A stretch of DNA of 12,375 nt from Novosphingobium sp. (GCA_020853995.1 JADYXV010000340.1:1-12375), one strand, 5' to 3'. Counted from the stretch's first letter, positions 1 through 7,021 are shown. Notes: generated from the letters alone by a model not told the origin. Made by a program: numbers and translations.

Positions 1-21
1 GCACCATGCCGATTGGCTCTT

Positions 22-27
22 GGGGAG
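22..27 (+). promoter_or_regulatory. Ribosome binding site deciding the chemoreceptor start
   Basis: GGGGAG lies 5 bases before the ATG at 33. It falls inside the longer reading frame that opens at ATG 6, which has no comparable purine run upstream. This favours the ATG at 33, which also puts a Lys residue and a hydrophobic segment right at the N terminus, as expected for a chemoreceptor. Confidence 0.7.
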
Positions 28-32
28 CGAAG

Positions 33-1922
33 ATGTTCAAGTTCAACATTTCAGCGAAATTCATAGCTGCCTTTGCACTGCTATTGGCGGTGATGGGCGG
101 GATGGGATTGTTCGCCATCTCGAAGATTGGCGAAGTTAACACGATTGCCGCCGAACAGCGGGACCGCTGGATTCCTGCCGCCGGTACGTTGGGCGACATT
201 CACGCCTACACCTCGCAATACCGCCTCAAGCAGGACGAAATGTTCGACGCGACAACGCCCGAGAGCGCAGCGCGCGGCCAGAAAATGTTGAAGAACGCCC
301 GCATCGTCATTGATGGCGGACTGGCCGAATATGAAAAGCTGTCGGTAACACCGGAACAAAAAGCAGCGTTGACCGCCATTCGCGAAGCATGGGGTACAGC
401 CATCCAGCAGGATGACCAGATGCAAGCACTCGCTCTGGCAGGCAATGGTCCCGCTGCGCAAGCCATGCATGATTCCGAAGCACTCGATTCCTTCTATGCT
501 CTGGAAGACGCAATTCTGGCGGCGATTGAAATCAATCAGAAGACAGCCGATGCCGTGGCTGCGCAAAGTGAGCTGATTTCGGCCTCGGCTCGCAAGTTTA
601 CCCTTGCAGCAATCGGCGTAGGCGTTGTGACAGCGCTCGGCTTGCTGGCCCTTTTCATGCGCGACATTGCGCGGCCGGTCATCCGGATGTCCGATGCGGT
701 CGGCAGCCTGATCGGCGGCAATCATGCTGTCATTGTGCCGGGTCTGGGCCGCAAGGATGAACTGGGCCAGCTCGCCCGTGCACTGGACCAGTTCCGCGAT
801 GTGTTTGCCTCTGACCATGCCCGTGCCGAATCTGAGAACGCCCGCGCCCGCGAAACACAAGTCACCATCGATGCCATTGGCGAAGGACTGACGGCGCTGG
901 CCGAAGGCAAGCTGACGCACCGCGTGCCGGAGAACGGCAGTGGCGCGCTGGCAAAGCTGCACGTAGACTACAATGCCGCAGTCATCTCGCTTGAGCGCGT
1001 GCTCAGGAAGATTGCCGATGGTTGCAACACGATCAAACTGGGCACGGACGAAATCGCCAGCGCCGCCACCGATCTGTCGCTGCGCACGGAACAGCAGGCC
1101 AATTCACTGGCCGAAACGTCCCGCACATTGGGCGAGTTCACCACCTCGGTCCGCTCAACGGCGGAAAACGTCCAGCAGACCAGCTCGCGGCTGACTGTTG
1201 CGCGAAATACGGCCGAAGGCGTTGGCGACACTGCCAACCGTGCAGTTGCCGCCATGCGCAGCATCGAAACCAGCTCGCGCGAGATGGCCGAGATTGTTGG
1301 CGTTATCGATGGCATTGCGTTTCAGACCAACTTGCTGGCGCTGAACGCAGGCGTTGAAGCCGCCCGCGCCGGTGATGCAGGCAAAGGCTTTGCCGTGGTT
1401 GCCACCGAAGTGCGGGCCTTGGCACAGCGCTCTTCCGATGCCGCAAAATCGATCCGCGAATTGATTGGCAAAAGCACAGACGAAATCAGCGGCGGTGTGG
1501 CTCTGGTGGAGTCCAGCGGCGAGGCATTGCGCCAGATCGTGGCCGAAGTGAGCGCCGTATCGACTCTGGTTGAACAGATTGCCGAAGCTGCCGGGCAGCA
1601 GGCCGCCGGCATTGCCGACATTTCGGCTATGGTGGGATCGATGGACTCCTTCACGCAGCAGAATGCTGCAATGGTAGAGGAAAGTTCAGCCGGTACGCGC
1701 AATCTGGCCACCGAGACTGTGGCTCTGGTTGAGCAATTGGGCCGCTTCCAGTTGAGCGGCAGCACAACCCGCTTTGCCGAAGCGCGGCCTGCCCGGCACG
1801 AGCCACACGTGCCCTATTCCCCCCCTGCCGAGACATATCGGCCAGCCCCGACAAACCATGCCCCGATGGTTGTCGGTAACACCGCGCTCAAGGCCGATGC
1901 GGATGACTGGGACGAGTTCTGA
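33..1922 (+). CDS. Methyl-accepting chemotaxis protein (transmembrane, tandem HAMP, C-terminal CheR-type tether)
   Basis: Inner-membrane chemoreceptor that would pass periplasmic ligand signals to CheA/CheW. Numbered from the ATG at 33 (629 aa), a first membrane helix spans about residues 9-30, then a helical periplasmic region of about 155 residues resembling a four-helix-bundle (4HB_MCP) sensor, and a second membrane helix at about 188-209. A HAMP domain follows (about 210-263), then a second HAMP-like segment (about 280-328, GLTALAEGKLTHRV). The signalling domain runs from about 330 to 570; its hairpin tip, FQTNLLALNAGVEAARAG (430-447) then KGFAVVA, is the family hallmark. A Pro-rich tail ends in DWDEF, matching the xWxxF pentapeptide that docks CheR/CheB in some receptors. 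The ligand is unknown, and no other che gene is in view. Function is known by family; the tether role is inferred. Confidence 0.95.
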   Translation: MFKFNISAKFIAAFALLLAVMGGMGLFAISKIGEVNTIAAEQRDRWIPAAGTLGDIHAYTSQYRLKQDEMFDATTPESAARGQKMLKNARIVIDGGLAEYEKLSVTPEQKAALTAIREAWGTAIQQDDQMQALALAGNGPAAQAMHDSEALDSFYALEDAILAAIEINQKTADAVAAQSELISASARKFTLAAIGVGVVTALGLLALFMRDIARPVIRMSDAVGSLIGGNHAVIVPGLGRKDELGQLARALDQFRDVFASDHARAESENARARETQVTIDAIGEGLTALAEGKLTHRVPENGSGALAKLHVDYNAAVISLERVLRKIADGCNTIKLGTDEIASAATDLSLRTEQQANSLAETSRTLGEFTTSVRSTAENVQQTSSRLTVARNTAEGVGDTANRAVAAMRSIETSSREMAEIVGVIDGIAFQTNLLALNAGVEAARAGDAGKGFAVVATEVRALAQRSSDAAKSIRELIGKSTDEISGGVALVESSGEALRQIVAEVSAVSTLVEQIAEAAGQQAAGIADISAMVGSMDSFTQQNAAMVEESSAGTRNLATETVALVEQLGRFQLSGSTTRFAEARPARHEPHVPYSPPAETYRPAPTNHAPMVVGNTALKADADDWDEF

Positions 1923-1964
1923 TTTGAACCTTGCCAATTTTACACCTGAACGACCTGCCACCAC

Positions 1965-1971
1965 AAAGGAG
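1965..1971 (+). promoter_or_regulatory. Strong ribosome binding site of the TonB-domain protein
   Basis: AAAGGAG sits 8 bases before the ATG at 1980. It supports that ATG over the in-frame ATG at 1986 and shows that this short frame is really translated. Confidence 0.75.
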
Positions 1972-1979
1972 CTTAACAA

Positions 1980-2324
1980 ATGAAGATGATCGGAAAAATT
2001 GCGGTTGGACTGACCGCTTTGTCGATGACCATGACAGCGGCCTTTGCCCAGTCAGCCGACTGGCAGCGCCAAGTTTCGCGGATCATCGCGTCAAAGCAGA
2101 CCTATCCCCGCACGGCACAGATGCGCGGCGAGGAAGGCACCGCCAAAGTGAAGGTCTATGTCGGTTCGGGCGGCGCGATCGAGCGTACCGAACTGGTTGC
2201 CCCGTCGGGTTCTACCACGCTGGACAAGGAAGCGCTGGCCATGCCGACGCGCGCCGGATCGGTTCCACCACCGCCAGGCGGCGCGACCACGGTTATCGTC
2301 CCGGTTACGTGGAAACTGCTCTGA
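1980..2324 (+). CDS. Small secreted TonB C-terminal-domain protein
   Basis: A 114-residue protein. Residues 1-23 form a signal peptide: KMIGK, a hydrophobic core, and AFA followed by Q at a likely signal peptidase I site. The mature part of about 90 residues looks like a TonB C-terminal domain alone: YPRTAQMRGEEGT (42-54), a G-x-V-x-V strand pattern, GAIERTELVAPSGSTTLDKEAL (split across 65-86), a PPPPG stretch (96-100) and a final VPVTWKL strand. Full-length TonB proteins have an uncleaved N-terminal anchor and a long Pro-rich spacer; both are missing here. It may be a free periplasmic domain binding TonB-dependent receptors or peptidoglycan, but the role is not known. It follows the chemoreceptor by 57 bases with no visible terminator between, so read-through is possible. 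A terminator follows it. Confidence 0.85.
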   Translation: MKMIGKIAVGLTALSMTMTAAFAQSADWQRQVSRIIASKQTYPRTAQMRGEEGTAKVKVYVGSGGAIERTELVAPSGSTTLDKEALAMPTRAGSVPPPPGGATTVIVPVTWKLL

Positions 2325-2337
2325 TCTGAAGTTACCC

Positions 2338-2359
2338 TCGCCGGTCCCCCTGCCGGCGA
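2338..2359. repeat. Short hairpin before the terminator
   Basis: TCGCCGG (2338-2344) and CCGGCGA (2353-2359) form a perfect 7-bp stem around an 8-base loop, just after the stop codon of the TonB-domain gene and 7 bases before the terminator stem. It could protect the transcript 3' end; no function is shown. Confidence 0.5.
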
Positions 2360-2366
2360 CCTGAAT

Positions 2367-2398
2367 GGGGCGGCTCCGCAAGGAACCGCCCCCTTTTT
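2367..2398 (+). terminator. Intrinsic terminator after the TonB-domain gene
   Basis: GGGGCGGCTCC (2367-2377) pairs with GGAACCGCCCC (2382-2392) with one mismatch around a GCAA tetraloop (GNRA type), followed by TTTTT at 2394-2398. The T run is on the + strand, so it terminates rightward transcription. It lies 16 bases from the convergent clpB stop codon and may also hinder leftward read-through, though no T run is present in that direction. Confidence 0.88.
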
Positions 2399-2413
2399 AA
2401 TGCCCCAGACAGA

Positions 2414-4993
2414 TCAGCCGACGGCGAACGACAGCGCGCCATCGCCTTCATCAATCGTAACTGTGCTGCCGTCGGGAATTTCCCCTGCCAGCAAACGTTC
2501 AGCAAGCGGATCTTGCAAATGGCGCTGCACCGCGCGCTTCAATGGCCTAGCGCCATAGACCGGATCATAGCCGACACGGCCTAGCCAGCGCTTTGCACTG
2601 TCGGTGAGAGCCAGCATGATCTTGCGATCCTTCAACAGCTTTTGCACGCGACCGACCTGGATTTCCACGATCGGGGCCATGTGTTCGTGGCCCAGACGGT
2701 GGAACAGGATGATCTCGTCCAACCGGTTCAGGAATTCAGGCCGGAAGTGACCGCGCACAATGTCCATCACTTGCGGTTCGACGCTGGCCACATCCTGTCC
2801 ATCCTCAAGATTGGCGAGGTATTGACTGCCAAGGTTGCTGGTGAGGATGATCAGCGTGTTGGTGAAATCAACCACGCGGCCCTGCCCATCGGTCAGACGG
2901 CCATCGTCGAGGACTTGCAACAGCACGTTGAACACATCGGAATGCGCCTTTTCCACCTCGTCGAACAGCACGACCTGATAGGGTCGCCTGCGAACCGCTT
3001 CGGTAAGAACACCACCTTCATCATAACCAACATAGCCTGGAGGCGCACCGATCAAGCGGCTGACCGAGTGCTTTTCCATAAACTCCGACATGTCGATGCG
3101 GACCATCGCACTGTCATCATCAAACAGGAAACCGGCCAGCGCCTTGGTCAATTCGGTCTTGCCAACGCCGGTGGGGCCAAGGAACAGGAAGCTGCCCAGC
3201 GGGCGGTTGGGGTCTTGCAAGCCCGCCCGCGCGCGGCGCACCGCTTTGGACACAGCGAGAACCGCATCCTTCTGGCCGATGACGCGTTCGCCGATAACGT
3301 GCTCCATTTTCAGAAGCTTTTCGCGCTCGCCCTCCAGCATACGTTCAACAGGAACGCCGGTCCATTTGCTGACCACAGCAGCGATGTCGTCGGCGTTCAC
3401 TTCCTCGCGTAGCATCGCGTTCTGGCTGACGCCCTCGGCTTCGACCAGTTGCTTTTCCAGATCGGGGATGCGGCCATAGGCAAGCTCTCCGGCCTTGGCC
3501 AGATCGCCATTGCGTTGCGCCACTTCCAGTTCGCTGCGGGCAGCATCCAAAGCTTCCTTGATCTTGCCTTCGGCCGCGATCTTGTCGCGTTCGTTCTGCC
3601 AGCGTGTGGTCAGTTCCGACGATTGCTGTTCAAGGTTGGCCAGTTCTTCGCGCAAGTTTGCCAAACGGTCTTTCGATGCCGCATCGGTTTCCTTGGCAAG
3701 CGCCATCTCCTCGATCTTGAGCTGGATGATCTTGCGATCCAGCTTCTCGATTTCCTCGGGCTTGCTTTCCACTTCCATGCGGATGCGGCTGGCGGCCTCG
3801 TCCATCAGATCGATGGCTTTGTCCGGCAGAAAGCGGTCCGCGATATAGCGGTGCGATAGCGTGGCGGCAGCGACAATCGCGTTGTCGGCAATGCGCACGC
3901 CGTGGTGGAGTTCATACTTGTCCTTGATCCCGCGCAGGATGCTGATCGTGTCCTCAACGGTCGGTTCGCCCACGAACACCGGCTGGAACCGGCGCTGCAA
4001 TGCGGGGTCTTTCTCCACATACTTCTGGTATTCATCCAGCGTGGTTGCGCCAATGCAGTGCAGTTCGCCCCGCGCGAGCGCAGGCTTCAGCAGGTTCGAT
4101 GCATCCATAGCGCCTTCGCCTTTGCCCGCACCGATCAGGGTGTGCATCTCGTCGATGAACAGGATGATCTCGCCCTCGGCGCCCTTAACCTCGTCGAGCA
4201 CGGCCTTGAGGCGTTCCTCGAACTCGCCGCGATACTTTGCGCCCGCAATGAGCGACCCCATGTCGAGCGACATCAGGCGGCGGTCCTTGAGGCTGTCGGG
4301 CACATCGCCATTGGCGATACGCAAGGCAAGGCCTTCGGCAATGGCGGTCTTGCCCACGCCGGGTTCGCCAATCAGTGCAGGGTTGTTCTTGGTGCGTCGA
4401 GCAAGGATTTGCACGGTGCGGCGGATTTCCTCGTCGCGCCCGATGACGGGATCAAGCTTGCCCTCACGCGCCGCCTGCGTCAGGTCGCGCGCGTATTTCT
4501 TCATCGCGTCATAGGCGTTTTCGGCGCTGGCGCTGTCGGCATTGCGGCCACCGCGCAGATCGCTGATCGCCGCTTCCAGCGCTTGCGGGGTCACGTTCGC
4601 CGCCTTGAGCGCCTGGCCCGCAGCGGTTGTGGTGGCGAGCGCAAGTGCAACCAGCATGCGCTCAACCGTGACAAAGCTGTCGCCCGATTTGGTAGCGATC
4701 TGTTCGGCGGAATCGAGCACGCGCACGGCATCGTTATCAAGGCCCGGCGTCTGTTGCGCGCCCGAGCCTGAAACGGCAGCCAGTTTGCCCAGCGCCTTGT
4801 CGACTTCGGTCTGCGCCATCGCGGCATTGCCGCCCGCGCGCTGGATCAAGCCGCTGGCCATGCCTTCGCTATCTTCGAGCAAGGCTTTCAGGATATGTTC
4901 TGCCGTGATCCGCTGATGGCTCATGCGGATGGCAACAGTCTGCGCGGCTTGCAAAAAGCCCTTGGCGCGATCGGTGAATTTTTCGAGGTTCAT
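2414..4993 (-). CDS. clpB: ATP-dependent chaperone ClpB (protein disaggregase)
   Basis: Cytosolic hexameric AAA+ disaggregase that, with DnaK, rescues aggregated proteins after heat stress. Read from the ATG at 4993 it is 859 aa, the usual ClpB length. The N domain spans about 1-145. AAA-1 has Walker A GEPGVGKT (209-216), pore loop KYRGEF around Tyr254, Walker B FIDE (279-282) and an arginine-finger pair QRRF. The coiled-coil middle domain, at about 410-525, separates ClpB from ClpA. AAA-2 has Walker A GPTGVGKT (606-613), pore motif GYVG (653-656), Walker B LFDE (676-679) and sensor-2 GAR (814-816). No ClpP-binding IGL-type loop is seen. A longer frame opening 17 codons upstream (5044) is rejected because AGGAGG lies before 4993 and the MNLEKFTDRA start is typical. 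Confidence 0.98.
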   Translation of the reverse strand: MNLEKFTDRAKGFLQAAQTVAIRMSHQRITAEHILKALLEDSEGMASGLIQRAGGNAAMAQTEVDKALGKLAAVSGSGAQQTPGLDNDAVRVLDSAEQIATKSGDSFVTVERMLVALALATTTAAGQALKAANVTPQALEAAISDLRGGRNADSASAENAYDAMKKYARDLTQAAREGKLDPVIGRDEEIRRTVQILARRTKNNPALIGEPGVGKTAIAEGLALRIANGDVPDSLKDRRLMSLDMGSLIAGAKYRGEFEERLKAVLDEVKGAEGEIILFIDEMHTLIGAGKGEGAMDASNLLKPALARGELHCIGATTLDEYQKYVEKDPALQRRFQPVFVGEPTVEDTISILRGIKDKYELHHGVRIADNAIVAAATLSHRYIADRFLPDKAIDLMDEAASRIRMEVESKPEEIEKLDRKIIQLKIEEMALAKETDAASKDRLANLREELANLEQQSSELTTRWQNERDKIAAEGKIKEALDAARSELEVAQRNGDLAKAGELAYGRIPDLEKQLVEAEGVSQNAMLREEVNADDIAAVVSKWTGVPVERMLEGEREKLLKMEHVIGERVIGQKDAVLAVSKAVRRARAGLQDPNRPLGSFLFLGPTGVGKTELTKALAGFLFDDDSAMVRIDMSEFMEKHSVSRLIGAPPGYVGYDEGGVLTEAVRRRPYQVVLFDEVEKAHSDVFNVLLQVLDDGRLTDGQGRVVDFTNTLIILTSNLGSQYLANLEDGQDVASVEPQVMDIVRGHFRPEFLNRLDEIILFHRLGHEHMAPIVEIQVGRVQKLLKDRKIMLALTDSAKRWLGRVGYDPVYGARPLKRAVQRHLQDPLAERLLAGEIPDGSTVTIDEGDGALSFAVG

Positions 4994-5003
4994 CGGTGAG
5001 TAT

Positions 5004-5009
5004 CCTCCT
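5004..5009 (-). promoter_or_regulatory. Ribosome binding site of clpB
   Basis: On the minus strand a perfect AGGAGG lies 10 bases before the ATG at 4993. It decides the start against the upstream in-frame codon at 5044, which lies within the predicted promoter. Confidence 0.8.
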
Positions 5010-5019
5010 GTTGCGCCCA

Positions 5020-5047
5020 ACATGGTGTTACTTATTTGCAACACAAG
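5020..5047 (-). promoter_or_regulatory. Probable sigma-32 (RpoH) heat-shock promoter of clpB
   Basis: Reading the minus strand, CTTGTG (5047-5042), a 14-base spacer and CACCATGT (5027-5020) closely match the RpoH consensus CTTGAA and CCCCATnT. The -10 box misses one position; the -35 box differs in its last two bases. Its place about 27 bases upstream of the clpB start suits heat-shock control of this chaperone. No CIRCE (HrcA) operator is seen. The match is visible; use by RpoH is inferred. Confidence 0.6.
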
Positions 5048-5112
5048 AGCCGCGCTTGGGAAAAAGCTACACCGCTTGCAGATGGAATGGCGTTGCTCTT
5101 GCGCAAGAGGGG

Positions 5113-5238
5113 TTCACGCAGAGGCGCAAAGAAGAAGATGAGACGCGGAGAAAGGGAAGGTTTGAGGGTGGCTGCGCCGCAGGCCCTCCTCCCCTTCGCC
5201 CTCAGCGTCTCCCTTTCTTCTCCGCATCTCTGCGTGAA
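5113..5238. repeat. Long imperfect inverted repeat (CACGCAGAG type)
   Basis: TTCACGCAGAG at 5113-5123 is mirrored exactly by CTCTGCGTGAA at 5228-5238. The outer 38 bases of the arms agree at about 30 positions by hand alignment, and several mismatches become G-U pairs in RNA. A smaller stem occupies the middle (GAGGG 5164-5168 with CCCTC 5184-5188, and CTGC/GCAG at the tip). The arms are made of loosely repeated GAGACGCGGAGA-like units. It fills the gap between the M28 peptidase stop codon (4 bases away) and the clpB promoter. It looks like the dispersed intergenic repeats common in sphingomonads, and could act as a 3'-end stabiliser or terminator for the peptidase transcript. The structure is seen; function is inferred. 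Confidence 0.75.
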
Positions 5239-5242
5239 AAAC

Positions 5243-6862
5243 TTACTTTACCGGATCAGCAGCCTTCGGCGCACTTGGCGCAAATTCCTTGCCAAAGAAG
5301 CTGCCTGCATACCAGCGCGGGCGTTCATCGGCATTGGCCAGCGTTTGGACGGTGAAGTAATTGACCTTCGCAAACAAAGCAGCGGCATCCCAGTTGAAAG
5401 GCAGCTTCAAGTCATCACTGGGCTGGTGATAGTTGGTCTTGAGGAAATCGCGGAAGGCCTTTTCGCCGGGACCTTCAAAGCCCGTCATCATGAACACGGC
5501 GGGCACGCCCTGCTGCACGAATCGGTAATGGTCAGAGCGGGTGAACAGGCCTTCTTCGGGCATCGGATCGGGCGACAGCTTGATCCCAGCCTTGCGCGCA
5601 GCCTCAGCCACGACCGGACCCATCGTGGAGTTTTCAGCGCCGAACGCGACAACGTCGGAGAACATGTAGGTCAACACCGGCATATCGAAGTTGACCACAG
5701 CGGCCAAATCGCTTTTTGCCAGCGGGTTGCGGGCCAGAAAATCAGAGCCGATCAACCCGCCTTCCTCACCCGTCAGCGCTGCAAACAACACGGAACGGCG
5801 GGGCTTTTCCTTGGCGATGACTTTGGCCACTTCAATCATGGTGGCAACACCGGATGCATTGTCCATCGCGCCATTGTTTAATGTGTCATCACCTTTGCCA
5901 TGAATGCCGATGTGATCAAGGTGCGCCGTCATCCCGATGAATTCGCCGCTCAACTTTGCATCGCTACCGGGCAGCATGGCGACAACATTGGCGCTGCGCA
6001 CATCCTTCCAGGCGCTGGCGTAGGAAAGGCTGGCCTTGCCCGGAAGCACGAAGCCCTTTGGCCTGCCCCCCTGCTTGTTCGCTTGTGCCAGAATCCTGTC
6101 CAAAGGCTTCTTTGCAGCGGCAAACAAAGGCGCTGCAGCATCGGGGTTGAGTGCTACAGAAGCCTTGATCCCCGGCGCACGATTGAACGCCACGCCATCA
6201 GCACCGACCCAGCCTTTGGCCGGACTATCGGACAATTCCACGCGCTTGGTCCATGACCGGCGCGCGGTATCTTCGATTGTCGGGATGGCGATAACCGCAA
6301 TCGCGCCACGCTTCATCGCCATCAACGCCTTGTCAGAGTTGAGGTGGGCGCCCAGTTCGCTGGGTGTTCCTTTGGGAAAGCCGGTCAGCACGACAACGAT
6401 CTTGCCCTTAACATCAAGGCCTTTGTAATCGTCAAAGCCGAGTTCGGGGCGATCAAAGCCAAACCCTGCAAAGACCATCGGCGCTTCCAGCGTAACCGCC
6501 TTCTCGCTCAGGCTTGGCCGGACAAGCACTAGCGCGGTGTCTGACATGACCGTGTCTTTGCCACTGAAATTGAGCGTCAGTTTGGGCGTGCCCTCCAGAC
6601 GCGCCTCACGCACAGTCATCTTCTGGAAAAACGTGCCGTCTGCCGCCGCTGGCTTCAATCCCATCGCGATAAATTGGGAAGCAACATAGTTGGCAGCGAT
6701 ATCATACCCGCGCGAACCGGTATCGCGGCCTTCAAGCAGATCATCGGCAAGGAATGTAACGTGGGCGCGCACTGCTTCTGCATTAAAGGCCGGATCTTGC
6801 GCCATGACGGGCGTGGCGACAGTAGCAAACAAAGCGGCGATAAGGGTGGGCTTGACGTTCAT
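5243..6862 (-). CDS. Secreted M28-family zinc metallopeptidase
   Basis: Exported aminopeptidase-type enzyme using two zinc ions to cleave peptides. From the ATG at 6862 it is 539 aa. Residues 1-21 are a signal peptide ending VMA before QDP, so it is probably periplasmic or extracellular. A PA-like insert lies at about 120-250. The M28 ligand set is complete: His314 (TAHLDH), bridging Asp334 (AMDNASG), catalytic Glu366 and ligand Glu367 (TGEEGG), Asp393 (NFDMP) and His445 (SDHYRF). The YHQPSDD motif typical of the family's C terminus is at 478-484. The longer frame from 7006 is rejected because it puts 48 non-signal residues before the export signal. The ribosome site is a modest GAGAGA. It is divergent from a secreted M16 peptidase. 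Substrate is unknown. Confidence 0.93.
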   Translation of the reverse strand: MNVKPTLIAALFATVATPVMAQDPAFNAEAVRAHVTFLADDLLEGRDTGSRGYDIAANYVASQFIAMGLKPAAADGTFFQKMTVREARLEGTPKLTLNFSGKDTVMSDTALVLVRPSLSEKAVTLEAPMVFAGFGFDRPELGFDDYKGLDVKGKIVVVLTGFPKGTPSELGAHLNSDKALMAMKRGAIAVIAIPTIEDTARRSWTKRVELSDSPAKGWVGADGVAFNRAPGIKASVALNPDAAAPLFAAAKKPLDRILAQANKQGGRPKGFVLPGKASLSYASAWKDVRSANVVAMLPGSDAKLSGEFIGMTAHLDHIGIHGKGDDTLNNGAMDNASGVATMIEVAKVIAKEKPRRSVLFAALTGEEGGLIGSDFLARNPLAKSDLAAVVNFDMPVLTYMFSDVVAFGAENSTMGPVVAEAARKAGIKLSPDPMPEEGLFTRSDHYRFVQQGVPAVFMMTGFEGPGEKAFRDFLKTNYHQPSDDLKLPFNWDAAALFAKVNYFTVQTLANADERPRWYAGSFFGKEFAPSAPKAADPVK

Positions 6863-6973
6863 CGGTCTCTCTCGGTCGTTTGTCGAATTGGCGATAGCGG
6901 CACCTGCCCTTTGGCACGGCCCTCTTGCATGCGTGATCTTGGCGGTTAGAAAGTTTCCATACAAACTAATTTT

Positions 6974-7002
6974 TGCCTGGCATCGAGCAATTTCGTACAA
7001 CT
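6974..7002 (+). promoter_or_regulatory. Candidate sigma-70-type promoter for the M16 peptidase
   Basis: TTGCCT (6974-6979), a 17-base spacer and TACAAC (6997-7002) each match 4 of 6 consensus positions at optimal spacing. Transcription would start near 7009, leaving a leader of about 60 bases before the ATG at 7072. The match is moderate and the prediction tentative. Confidence 0.4.
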
Positions 7003-7021
7003 GCACATTGCTCTAAGCCAA
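6979..7021. promoter_or_regulatory. 43-base dyad, candidate operator between divergent peptidase genes
   Basis: TGGC-N3-GAGCAAT (6979-6992) is mirrored exactly by ATTGCTC-N3-GCCA (7008-7021) around position 7000; only two of the 14 arm positions fail to pair. The centres of the GAGCAAT and ATTGCTC half-sites are 22 bases apart, two helical turns, so both face the same side of DNA. The dyad straddles the predicted -10 box of the M16 gene. It may be an operator for a dimeric or tetrameric regulator, or a leader hairpin. No cognate regulator is in the window. Confidence 0.45.

Noticed and set aside
81..962. 293-codon open frame on the minus strand inside the chemoreceptor gene
   Set aside because: Lies entirely antisense to a gene with clear membrane, HAMP and signalling domains; its translation is Cys/His/Arg-rich and has no recognisable domain, as expected from a GC-rich shadow frame.
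33..2324. Chemoreceptor plus TonB-domain protein as a new signalling system
   Set aside because: Only adjacency with a 57-base gap supports a link; no che, exbB/exbD or TonB-dependent receptor gene is in view to build a system.
2642..3412. 256-codon open frame on the plus strand inside clpB
   Set aside because: Antisense to the conserved second AAA domain of ClpB; no ribosome site and no domain features.
3902..4771. 289-codon open frame on the plus strand inside clpB
   Set aside because: Antisense to the first AAA and N domains of ClpB; its length reflects GC-rich codon bias only.
2414..4993. ClpA or ClpC instead of ClpB
   Set aside because: The long coiled-coil middle domain (about 410-525), the 859-residue length and absence of a ClpP-binding IGL-type loop identify ClpB.
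4994..5100. CIRCE (HrcA) operator upstream of clpB
   Set aside because: No TTAGCACTC-N9-GAGTGCTAA dyad is present; the region instead shows an RpoH-type promoter.
5036..5881. 281-codon open frame on the plus strand across the inverted repeat and M28 gene
   Set aside because: Begins inside the clpB promoter, runs through a non-coding inverted repeat and then antisense to conserved M28 catalytic motifs; no homology-like pattern.
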